NCBI GenBank assembly: GCA_003648985.1
Contig: QMQQ01000030.1
Coordinates: 1 to 5,361, forward strand
DNA from: Candidatus Woesearchaeota archaeon
GTDB lineage: Archaea; Nanobdellota; Nanobdellia; Woesearchaeales; B54-G15
DNA: 5,361 bases
Reading direction: 5' to 3'
How positions within the stretch are numbered: position 1 is the stretch's first letter; each line of letters opens with the position of its first letter. This document shows positions 1-4,464 of this stretch, piece by piece. The notes under the pieces are model-generated. The model was given only the letters and a program-made list of their open reading frames with translations, did no database searches and was not told the origin of the DNA. Both the position numbers and the translations under genes were made by a program.

Positions 1-135
1 CCAGTTGAAATAAAAGGAATATACTCAAAATTCGGAACAACAAAAGCGATCGTGTATGCCTACGTATATTCATCACAAAACGCCTTAGAAAAGCTAAAGA
101 AAAGAAAGAAGAAAAAAGAAGAAAAGAAAAAATAA
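1..135 (+). CDS. rps24e: Ribosomal protein S24e, C-terminal fragment (5' end outside window)
   Basis: Frame 1 is open from the window edge to a TAA at 133-135, giving 44 residues. The visible stretch IYSKFGTTKAIVYAYVYSS matches the conserved C-terminal part of archaeal and eukaryotic S24e (typically KIYSKFG-S-KAIGYANVY). S24e is a small-subunit protein of about 100 residues, so a little over half the gene is missing upstream. The end is an extended lysine/glutamate tail (KKRKKKKEEKKK), a basic extension likely to contact rRNA. The S27ae gene begins 6 nt after the stop on the same strand, an S24e-S27ae pairing common in archaea, so the two are probably cotranscribed. The promoter lies outside the window. 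The call rests on motif recognition over a short fragment, but the KFGTTKAI block is distinctive. Confidence 0.88.
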   Translation, partial: PVEIKGIYSKFGTTKAIVYAYVYSSQNALEKLKKRKKKKEEKKK

Positions 136-141
136 AAGAAA

Positions 142-333
142 ATGGCAAAGAAAAAACAAAGAAAACCAAAAAGATCACCAAAAATATACCAATTTTATGA
201 AATAAAAGAAGGAAAAATCACCAGAAAAGCACAATTCTGTCCAAAGTGCAGCGCTGGAGTCTTCATGGCAAAACGCCCTGATACGTGGTATTGCGGGAAA
301 TGTCATTACGTTGAAAGAATTGAAAAAAAATAG
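142..333 (+). CDS. rps27ae: Ribosomal protein S27ae, zinc-ribbon small-subunit protein
   Basis: This 63-residue protein has the normal length for stand-alone archaeal S27ae, the counterpart of the ribosomal half of eukaryotic ubiquitin-S27a. It has a basic N-terminus (KKKQRKPKRSPK), then a YEIKEGKITRK segment, then a four-cysteine zinc ribbon: C33-x2-C36, 14 residues, C51-x2-C54. The text around it (FCPKCSAGVFMA and WYCGKCHY) is typical of the family. It binds one zinc and sits on the 30S subunit. The ATG lies 6 nt after the S24e stop. The sequence before it is A-rich with scattered G and no clear Shine-Dalgarno motif, so translation may be coupled to S24e. The stop is separated by one base from the stop of the convergent coiled-coil gene. 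Confidence 0.95.
   Translation: MAKKKQRKPKRSPKIYQFYEIKEGKITRKAQFCPKCSAGVFMAKRPDTWYCGKCHYVERIEKK
323..330 (-). terminator. Probable U-tract terminator of the L1-L10-L12-coiled-coil operon
   Basis: Read on the minus strand, a run of eight T begins 4 nt after the TAA of the coiled-coil gene. It is encoded by the A8 tract in the last lysine codons of S27ae. Archaeal RNA polymerase commonly terminates at T-rich tracts without a hairpin, so this is a sensible 3' end for the minus-strand unit. It lies inside the opposing gene because the convergent genes leave no spacer. No hairpin was seen. RNA 3'-end mapping would decide the point. Confidence 0.45.
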
Positions 334-334
334 A

Positions 335-1174
335 TTATTTCTTAAATTCTATCCGCTGCAGAATGAGCAGGTCTTCGGTTGTAAGCTTCTCTCCCTTTTT
401 GATTTTCTCAAGCACGTCTTTCTCTTTTCGTCGTAGTTCCATCACGTCACCGCTTTTAACGCCTTTCTTTTTAATAAGCTCTTTTATCTTCATCAATTTT
501 TTTTGAAGTTCATCATTAACTTCCGTAAATTCCTTCTTGCTCTTTTCAAACAACTCTTTTGCTTCATTTTCTTTCTTCCTCAACTCTTCAACCTTATTTG
601 CAAGCTTAATCAATTCCTCGTGTTTTTCTTGACTTTGCGCGGCAAGTGTCTTAACCTTCTCGTGAACTTCTCCGCTCTTCTTTTTCAGTTCTTCTATGCG
701 CTTAGAAATCGCATCTATTTCATTATCAAGTCCGAACAGAACTTTTGCTTCATTCAACTGTTCTCTTAACTCCCTGATCTGTTTCATCAACCGCTGTTCT
801 TTTGTAAAAGAAACAGCTTCGGTTTCAATAATCCGCTCAATTCTCTCTATTTCGGTCTTTATCTTGCTAGGATCTTTTTTAATCTTCAGCTCTTTTTTCA
901 GCTTTCTCCTTTCAGATCTTTTCTCTTTTATCTTTGTTATTAGATTCCTTATCTCTTGATTAATCTTATTCCGTTCTTCCTTCTCTTTCTTAACCAAATC
1001 AGTAAGCTTATTTCGTTCCTCTTTCAACTTTCTAATCCTATCAATCAATTCGATTCTCTTCTTTTTCACTTCCGCTTTCTTTCTAAAATACCCTTCCTTC
1101 TGTTCATTTAGCTTCAATAACCTAGACCTAAGTTTATTGATTTCTTTTTTCAACTCCTTTGATTTTTCTTTCAT
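335..1174 (-). CDS. Archaeal coiled-coil protein of the COG1340 type, function unknown
   Basis: The product is 279 residues, almost all charged helix (K, E, R, L, I), with long heptad-like stretches at about 1-100 and 125-260 and no membrane segment or signal. Two blocks recall the archaeal COG1340 family, often mis-annotated as phosphoserine phosphatase: a central break starting DPSKIKTEIERIERIIETEA (101-120) and running on through SFTKEQRLMKQIRELREQL, and a C-terminal KKGEKLTTEDLLILQ (259-273). No haloacid-dehalogenase catalytic motif is visible, so a phosphatase name would be wrong. From memory, similar blocks occur in eukaryotic BFR1-like and plant PPI1-like coiled-coil proteins; BFR1 associates with polysomes. 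The gene follows L12 by 10 nt on the same strand and is probably its last cotranscribed partner, hinting at a translation-related role. The ATG at 1174 has no obvious Shine-Dalgarno motif, unlike L1, L10 and L12. Family assignment is fairly sure; function is unknown. Confidence 0.8.
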   Translation of the reverse strand: MKEKSKELKKEINKLRSRLLKLNEQKEGYFRKKAEVKKKRIELIDRIRKLKEERNKLTDLVKKEKEERNKINQEIRNLITKIKEKRSERRKLKKELKIKKDPSKIKTEIERIERIIETEAVSFTKEQRLMKQIRELREQLNEAKVLFGLDNEIDAISKRIEELKKKSGEVHEKVKTLAAQSQEKHEELIKLANKVEELRKKENEAKELFEKSKKEFTEVNDELQKKLMKIKELIKKKGVKSGDVMELRRKEKDVLEKIKKGEKLTTEDLLILQRIEFKK

Positions 1175-1184
1175 TTAGCATGAT

Positions 1185-1490
1185 CTAACCAAACAGTGCA
1201 CCAAGTCCTGCAGCTGCCTTTTCTTCACTTACTTTCTCTTCCTTTTTCTCTTCTTTCTTCTCTTCCTTCTTTTCCACCTTGGCTTCAGCAGGTGCAGCTA
1301 CAGCAACAGGAGTTGCTTTAGCCTTTTCAATGACCTCGTCAATATTAACTCCTTCAAGCGCAGCAACCAATGCCTTAACTCTTGCTTCATCAACTTTCAC
1401 ACCAGCAGCTTCCAGGACTTTTTTTACGTTCTCTTCATTAACTGGTTGTCCAGCCTTGTGTAAAAGCATTGCCGCATATACATATTCCAT
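1185..1490 (-). CDS. rpl12: Ribosomal protein L12 (archaeal P1 stalk protein)
   Basis: The 101-residue acidic stalk protein dimerises and binds the C-terminal helices of L10/P0, and recruits translational GTPases through its C-terminal tail. Visible parts are: a helical dimerisation domain at about 1-58 (starting MEYVYAAMLLHKAGQPVNEE, with LEGVNIDEVIEKA near its end); an alanine/proline hinge at 59-70; a charged hinge made of three KKEE units (74-85); and the conserved tail EEKAAAGLGALFG. Its length is normal for the archaeal family. I chose the ATG at 1490 because a strong SD (GGAGGTG) lies 5 nt before it. The in-frame ATG at 1505 would put that SD inside the gene and add MGGVR, foreign to the family. 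The gene starts 2 nt after the L10 stop. Since L10 here lacks the tail, L12 is the only carrier of the GLGALFG factor-binding motif in this operon. Confidence 0.96.
   Translation of the reverse strand: MEYVYAAMLLHKAGQPVNEENVKKVLEAAGVKVDEARVKALVAALEGVNIDEVIEKAKATPVAVAAPAEAKVEKKEEKKEEKKEEKVSEEKAAAGLGALFG
1236..1271 (-). repeat. Three tandem 12-nt units encoding KKEE in the L12 hinge
   Basis: Codons 74-85 of the L12 gene read as three consecutive 12-nt units of pattern AAR-AAR-GAA-GAG, differing only at lysine third positions. Hinge length in archaeal and eukaryotic P proteins is variable, and such short in-frame repeats are a plausible slippage-prone length polymorphism. The effect would be a longer or shorter flexible charged hinge. 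Confidence 0.75.
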
Positions 1491-1492
1491 TC

Positions 1493-2359
1493 TTACACCT
1501 CCCATTTAATTTTATCAGCAAGCATAAGTACGCTTTTCTCACCAACAGCCAAACTCTCTTCAACCGTCTCTGGGCAAACAAACCCGCACTCAAGCGCAAC
1601 AGCTTTGCATGAATTGAAGCATTCAGCAACCATCTCCTCGACTATCTCCTTAACAAAATAACCGATTTCTTTAGCAACCGTCTTTGCTCTGTAAAAAGAC
1701 TCAACCAAATCACTCATTAATTTCTCTTCATCAACAGCAAGTACATCTTTTCCATATATTAAGCCATCTTCATAAACAGCAAGTATATTCAATCCAATTT
1801 CCATAGGCTCTATACCAAGTCTCTTTAAAATCTCAGCAACTTTTTCTGAAATCTCTCCCCCTTCTTTCACAACAACCTTATCTTCAACAATATTTATCTT
1901 TCCACCTTCAACCTTTGTTTTTATACCCAAAGCGCCCAATTCACCGATTATTGGACCTGGAGTAAATGGCGTTGGTCCAGCCTTTATTATGATATCGTTT
2001 GGAGCTATCTGCCCAGCTTTGGCTGGCGCTTTACTTTTGTTCTTCTGAATTAATTTATACAAAACAAAGGGATTCTCATTGCTGAAAACCAATGCGCAAA
2101 TCCCTTGCAAATGGTCTTCAAGCTTATCTATACCTTTCTTTTTTCTTGAAAGAGCATCAAGCGCAAGCTTAATCAACCTCTTTTTGGCAACTCTAATCAA
2201 AACTTTGCCCCTTAAAATATCCCTAATCTGTCTCAACTGAGCAGCTGGCAAATATGTCAAATCAGCTACACCGATAGTAGGATAACTCTCGAGAAGCTTG
2301 ACTAATTCTTTTACTATCCTTTTCTTATACTCAGCAACATGCGCTTCTGGTTTTGCCAT
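1493..2359 (-). CDS. rpl10: Ribosomal protein L10 (archaeal P0 type), short C-terminus
   Basis: P0 anchors the L12 stalk on 23S rRNA at the GTPase centre. The 288-residue product shows the N-terminal rRNA-binding domain (1-105 or so, with LPAAQLRQIRDILRGKVLIR at 37-56) and the archaeal/eukaryotic insertion domain (about 108-180), with the hallmark AGQIAPNDIIIKAGPTPFTP (115-134) and GELGALGIKTKVEGGKINIV. A C-terminal helical region (about 212-288) should hold the L12-binding spine. The protein stops at ...LADKIKWEV: the acidic alanine/glutamate linker and GLGALFG-like end common in archaeal P0 are absent. Four cysteines (C247, C251, C258, C262) cluster in the last helices. The ATG at 2359 fits the family start MAKPEAHVAEYKK and has AGGAG 6 nt upstream inside the L1 gene. 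The stop falls just after the L12 SD, and its last two codons supply that SD, so coupled translation is likely. Confidence 0.95.
   Translation of the reverse strand: MAKPEAHVAEYKKRIVKELVKLLESYPTIGVADLTYLPAAQLRQIRDILRGKVLIRVAKKRLIKLALDALSRKKKGIDKLEDHLQGICALVFSNENPFVLYKLIQKNKSKAPAKAGQIAPNDIIIKAGPTPFTPGPIIGELGALGIKTKVEGGKINIVEDKVVVKEGGEISEKVAEILKRLGIEPMEIGLNILAVYEDGLIYGKDVLAVDEEKLMSDLVESFYRAKTVAKEIGYFVKEIVEEMVAECFNSCKAVALECGFVCPETVEESLAVGEKSVLMLADKIKWEV
1496..1502 (-). promoter_or_regulatory. Shine-Dalgarno site for L12, inside the L10 3' end
   Basis: The minus strand reads GGAGGTG, a near-complete match to the 16S rRNA 3' end, 5 nt before the L12 ATG. It is made from the last L10 codons (GAG GTG, Glu-Val, plus the final G of the preceding Trp codon) just before the L10 TAA. 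It fixes the L12 start at 1490 and suggests coupled translation. A strong site fits the need for several L12 copies per ribosome. Confidence 0.85.
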
Positions 2360-2360
2360 T

Positions 2361-3017
2361 TCAATCTCCTCTTCCAACCTCAACAGGCTTGCTCATTGTA
2401 AACTTCAATAAGACCTTATCAATGTTCCTTTCACCGTTCTGTAGAGCATGGACAAGAGCTTCATAAACAGCCAATCCGTTTTCAGCAACTTCTTCATCAG
2501 CCATTTTCTCATTGCCAATAGCAACCTGCGCCATCATTGCGTTCTTTATACTAATCTGTACGAGTTTCTGCAATTTTTCATACAGGACTTTTAAATTAAC
2601 ACCAGGCGCAATAATACAACCAGCTTTTGGATTTGGCATTTTTCCACGCCTGCCAAGAACCTTACCAAAAATCGTCGCTACTTTCGGCATTACAGTAGCT
2701 TGAGCAACAAAAAAATCAAACTCCTTTGTCATTGCCTTCTGTATTTTAACATCCTTATACTTATCGAATTCATCAACCAATATAACCTTATCAAAATATT
2801 TCTTTGCCTCTTCAAATAAATCGGGCGCAACAAAAGCACATATCTTAACTTTTTTTCTTGGATATTTCAGTTGAACAAACAAATTAACTTGATTCTCGGG
2901 CTTTTTGAGATCAAGATCTTTCAGCGTTATTGTCAAATCATATGTCTGAACAAAATTCCGCTTTTTAGCTGAAGCCTTCAGCTTCTGGATTGCCTTAAGA
3001 AAATTTTCCTTTTTCAT
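2361..3017 (-). CDS. rpl1: Ribosomal protein L1
   Basis: L1 forms the mobile stalk next to the ribosomal E site and, in studied archaea and bacteria, represses its own operon by binding its mRNA. The 218-residue product has normal archaeal length. Family landmarks are: KRNFVQTYDLTITLKDLDL (19-37, usual KRNFTQSVDL); the signature GRRGKMPNPKAG (122-133) with GKV just before it; and the closing strand KVLLKFTMSKPVEV (201-214). I chose the ATG at 3017: it is preceded by AGGAGGG with 3 nt between. The in-frame TTG at 3035 would place the SD inside the coding region. It is the first gene of the minus-strand unit, and L10 starts one base after its stop. Many euryarchaea carry L11 just upstream; here that place is taken by a divergent membrane protein gene. 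Two hairpins near the start are listed separately. Confidence 0.96.
   Translation of the reverse strand: MKKENFLKAIQKLKASAKKRNFVQTYDLTITLKDLDLKKPENQVNLFVQLKYPRKKVKICAFVAPDLFEEAKKYFDKVILVDEFDKYKDVKIQKAMTKEFDFFVAQATVMPKVATIFGKVLGRRGKMPNPKAGCIIAPGVNLKVLYEKLQKLVQISIKNAMMAQVAIGNEKMADEEVAENGLAVYEALVHALQNGERNIDKVLLKFTMSKPVEVGRGD
2366..2370 (-). promoter_or_regulatory. Shine-Dalgarno site for L10, inside the L1 3' end
   Basis: The minus strand reads AGGAG, 6 nt before the L10 ATG and within the last codons of L1 (Arg-Gly-Asp-stop). The L1 TGA is separated from the ATG by one base. This supports the start at 2359 and coupled L1-L10 translation, by which repression at L1 could spread through the operon. 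Confidence 0.75.
2967..2983 (-). promoter_or_regulatory. Hairpin in the L1 coding region, candidate L1 autoregulatory element
   Basis: Bases 35-51 of the L1 reading frame form a near-perfect inverted repeat, AGCTGAAG-G-CTTCAGCT, folding as a 7-bp stem with a 3-nt loop. In Methanococcus vannielii the L1 repressor site lies about 30 nt inside the L1 gene. Aligning on the shared AK-x-RNF residues puts this hairpin at nearly the same codons as the inner helix of that site. I could not form a convincing outer helix or the asymmetric loop that L1 contacts, so the function is a hypothesis resting on position and stem. Confidence 0.4.
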
Positions 3018-3020
3018 TTT

Positions 3021-3027
3021 CCCTCCT
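3021..3027 (-). promoter_or_regulatory. Shine-Dalgarno site for L1
   Basis: The minus strand reads AGGAGGG directly before AAA and the L1 ATG. The match is strong but the spacing is short. It identifies 3017 as the start. Its first base is also part of the 3' arm of the leader hairpin at 3026-3045, so folding could limit ribosome access. Confidence 0.8.
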
Positions 3028-3045
3028 ATTAACAAAAGTTAATAG
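3026..3045 (-). promoter_or_regulatory. Leader hairpin abutting the L1 ribosome binding site
   Basis: The minus strand reads CTATTAAC, a TTTT loop, then GTTAATAG: a perfect 8-bp stem with a 4-nt loop. Its 3' arm ends with AG that forms the start of, or abuts, the GGAGGG ribosome binding site. It lies downstream of the TATA-like element and so within the predicted leader. The stem is AT-rich and of moderate strength. It could tune translation of the L1 operon by temperature, protein binding or ribosome occupancy. It does not resemble the GC-rich L1 recognition motif. Confidence 0.5.
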
Positions 3046-3080
3046 TCCTTACGGGTGTATTCCTTCGACTTAACTCTTAG

Positions 3081-3095
3081 TTTATAAATATATCG
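3081..3095 (-). promoter_or_regulatory. TATA-like promoter element of the L1 operon
   Basis: On the minus strand CGATATATTTATAAA contains a good archaeal TATA core (TTTATAAA) with a short upstream segment where the BRE should lie, though that match is only partial. Its centre predicts a transcription start near 3058 and a leader of about 40 nt holding the hairpin and SD. TTTATAAA is its own reverse complement, so the same box could also serve the divergent plus-strand gene. The upstream context on that strand (CTCTTAG) is poor for TFB binding. Confidence 0.5.
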
Positions 3096-3159
3096 AAAAT
3101 GAGTGCAAAATTTTAAAAAACTCCAAAAAAGATAAGATATTAAAAAACCAAAAACAAAA

Positions 3160-3732
3160 ATGATTGAAGAAAAAAAGAAAAGAAAAGCCAAGATACTTAT
3201 CGGAATACTTATAACAGTAATTATGACAACCAGCATCATAGGATTTATGTCAGGATTCCGCGGCACGCGTTATCGCTACAAAGATTTTAAATTCATATTT
3301 GAAAATGATATGTATTGGATCAAAATAAACAATCAGAAAATTGGATTTCATTTCCCACCAGACAACGTTGAGAAAATTCCTGCAGAAGGATTGGAAAGCA
3401 TAAAATCAACAAGAATGATTTATATAAGCTTCAACACAACACCAAATCAACATCTTGATTTAGCCAGGCTGGACCTTCAAGAAAAGCTCGGTCTCATAGG
3501 AATCTACTCTGTACATGGAAGTGCAGCAGCAAACCATACTTTCCTGCCCCAAATCGATTGCAATAACGCAACTCAATATGTTCCAGTCATCATGTTCATT
3601 TTAGGAAATGAAACAAAAATATTTAAATCAGATCAAAACTGCATTATTGCTCAAGCCAGAACAGGAATCGATTTTTTAAGACTTAAGGATAGAATAATAT
3701 ACGAAACTTATGGCATAATTAAAAATGAATGA
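3160..3732 (+). CDS. Membrane-anchored protein with extracytoplasmic domain, first of a homologous pair
   Basis: I do not recognise this 190-residue protein. A basic N-terminus (KKKRKAK, 5-11) precedes one hydrophobic segment (about 12-33, ILIGILITVIMTTSIIGFM), so by the positive-inside rule the rest is outside the cell. The outer domain holds four N-x-T sequons (N92, N125, N136, N150) and exactly two cysteines (C134, C161), a likely disulfide. It aligns along its whole outer domain with the next gene product: Y-x2-F-x-FIF, a His-Phe before a proline, RxIYI-x-F, LGL, DCxN, NET, NC, and DR-x-I with a late glycine. No catalytic motif or known fold is evident. There is no SD before the ATG, only an A-rich stretch, so it may be leaderless or read from a short leader. 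It overlaps the next gene by 8 nt. That it is a real gene is well supported by the paralogue; function is unknown. Confidence 0.8.
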   Translation: MIEEKKKRKAKILIGILITVIMTTSIIGFMSGFRGTRYRYKDFKFIFENDMYWIKINNQKIGFHFPPDNVEKIPAEGLESIKSTRMIYISFNTTPNQHLDLARLDLQEKLGLIGIYSVHGSAAANHTFLPQIDCNNATQYVPVIMFILGNETKIFKSDQNCIIAQARTGIDFLRLKDRIIYETYGIIKNE

Positions 3733-4411
3733 TGAAAAAGAAAAACAAGCAGAACAAGAAGAAGAAAAACCACAAAAAAAAGATTCAACTCTTTTCTTAG
3801 TCTCAATCCTCATAATCATAGGAATCGTAGCAGGAATCATCATCTGGCGCATCGCTATTCCAACAGGAAAAGTAACAACAATAGATGACCTTCATGCGTT
3901 AAACCTCAAAGGAAAATTAAGTGAAGATAAAGGCTACATCTACAATGGATTCTCATTCATATTCTATGACGGAATGTGGTACACCCAATCAAGAGTAGGA
4001 AACACATTGCTAAATGTCCCAATGCACTTCGGACCAAGAGACTTAGAAAATATTACAGTTAAAGGAAAGATAAATGACAGATTCAAACAAAAACGTATAT
4101 ACATTACATTTGATCCAGAAGACCCAAACATGCAATATCTTGCTCTTTCAGCTTCTGAATTGAGTCTTTTCTTAGCTCTTGGACTTGACCTCGAACCAAA
4201 GGCTGCCTGCACAAAAAACATCACAGAAGCATGCGCTAACAGACCAATCCTAGATTGCTCCAATAAGAAAAAAGCCATAATCTACCTAAATCAAGACAAT
4301 GAAACAGCAGTAGAATTAAAAGGAAATTGCGTAGAAGTCAAAGGAGATAAAATGAACCTGGTTAGGGCAGTCGATAGACTAATCCTGAAATGGCTTGGCG
4401 TAATGCCCTAA
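3725..4411 (+). CDS. Membrane-anchored protein with extracytoplasmic domain, second of a homologous pair
   Basis: This 228-residue protein has a highly charged cytoplasmic start (1-20, E/K/Q-rich), one membrane segment (about 22-45, FLVSILIIIGIVAGIII) and an outer domain homologous to that of the preceding gene. Shared points include GFSFIF (75-80), HF-x-P (101-104), KRIYITF (123-129), ALGLDL (151-156), PILDCSN (174-180), NET (192-194), NC (201-202) and VDRLILKWLGV (216-226). C178 and C202 align with the two cysteines of the first protein. An extra pair, C162 and C170, lies in an insertion absent from the first. Sequons are at N109, N165 and N192; the last is conserved between the two. The start overlaps the first gene's stop (ATGAATGA), favouring coupled translation and perhaps a heteromeric complex. 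The stop overlaps that of the opposing CARF-like gene. I do not know its function. Confidence 0.8.
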   Translation: MNDEKEKQAEQEEEKPQKKDSTLFLVSILIIIGIVAGIIIWRIAIPTGKVTTIDDLHALNLKGKLSEDKGYIYNGFSFIFYDGMWYTQSRVGNTLLNVPMHFGPRDLENITVKGKINDRFKQKRIYITFDPEDPNMQYLALSASELSLFLALGLDLEPKAACTKNITEACANRPILDCSNKKKAIIYLNQDNETAVELKGNCVEVKGDKMNLVRAVDRLILKWLGVMP

Positions 4412-4464
4412 ACTTCTTTGACGCCATCCTCGCTAGGAATCACAAATCTAATTCCTACGCCAAG
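4394..4464. repeat. Inverted repeats across a convergent stop-codon junction
   Basis: A perfect 9-bp inverted repeat, cttggcgta at 4394-4402 and tacgccaag at 4456-4464, brackets the junction where the two opposing genes share overlapping stops. Both copies encode Leu-Gly-Val in their own genes. Inside it lies a second repeat, TAGGAAT (4434-4440) and ATTCCTA (4451-4457), able to form a 7-bp stem with a 10-nt loop. The two overlap by two bases, so they compete. There is no T-tract here. A role in 3'-end formation is possible but unproven. Confidence 0.4.

Noticed and set aside
503..959. Two overlapping plus-strand frames encoding Phe/Leu/Ser-rich peptides
   Set aside because: They are antisense to the coiled-coil gene; its lysine/glutamate codons read backwards give Phe and Leu. 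They have no family resemblance and no SD.
1491..1505. In-frame ATG at 1505 as the L12 start
   Set aside because: It lies before the GGAGGTG site, adds MGGVR not found in the family, and would overlap L10.
1279..1509. Plus-strand frame rich in Ala, Ser and Thr
   Set aside because: Antisense shadow of L12, whose identity is certain from its conserved ends.
2360..2383. TTG at 2383 as the L10 start
   Set aside because: It overlaps the L1 end. The ATG at 2359 has an SD and gives the family N-terminus MAKPEAHVAEYKK.
3018..3035. TTG at 3035 as the L1 start
   Set aside because: It would translate the SD itself. The ATG at 3017 follows AGGAGGG and fits family length.
3039..3266. Minus-strand hydrophobic 75-residue frame
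   Set aside because: It covers the divergent promoter region and the antisense of the first membrane protein's N-terminus; no supporting start signal or family.
3964..4278. Minus-strand 104-residue frame
   Set aside because: Antisense to the second membrane protein, which is supported by homology to its neighbour.
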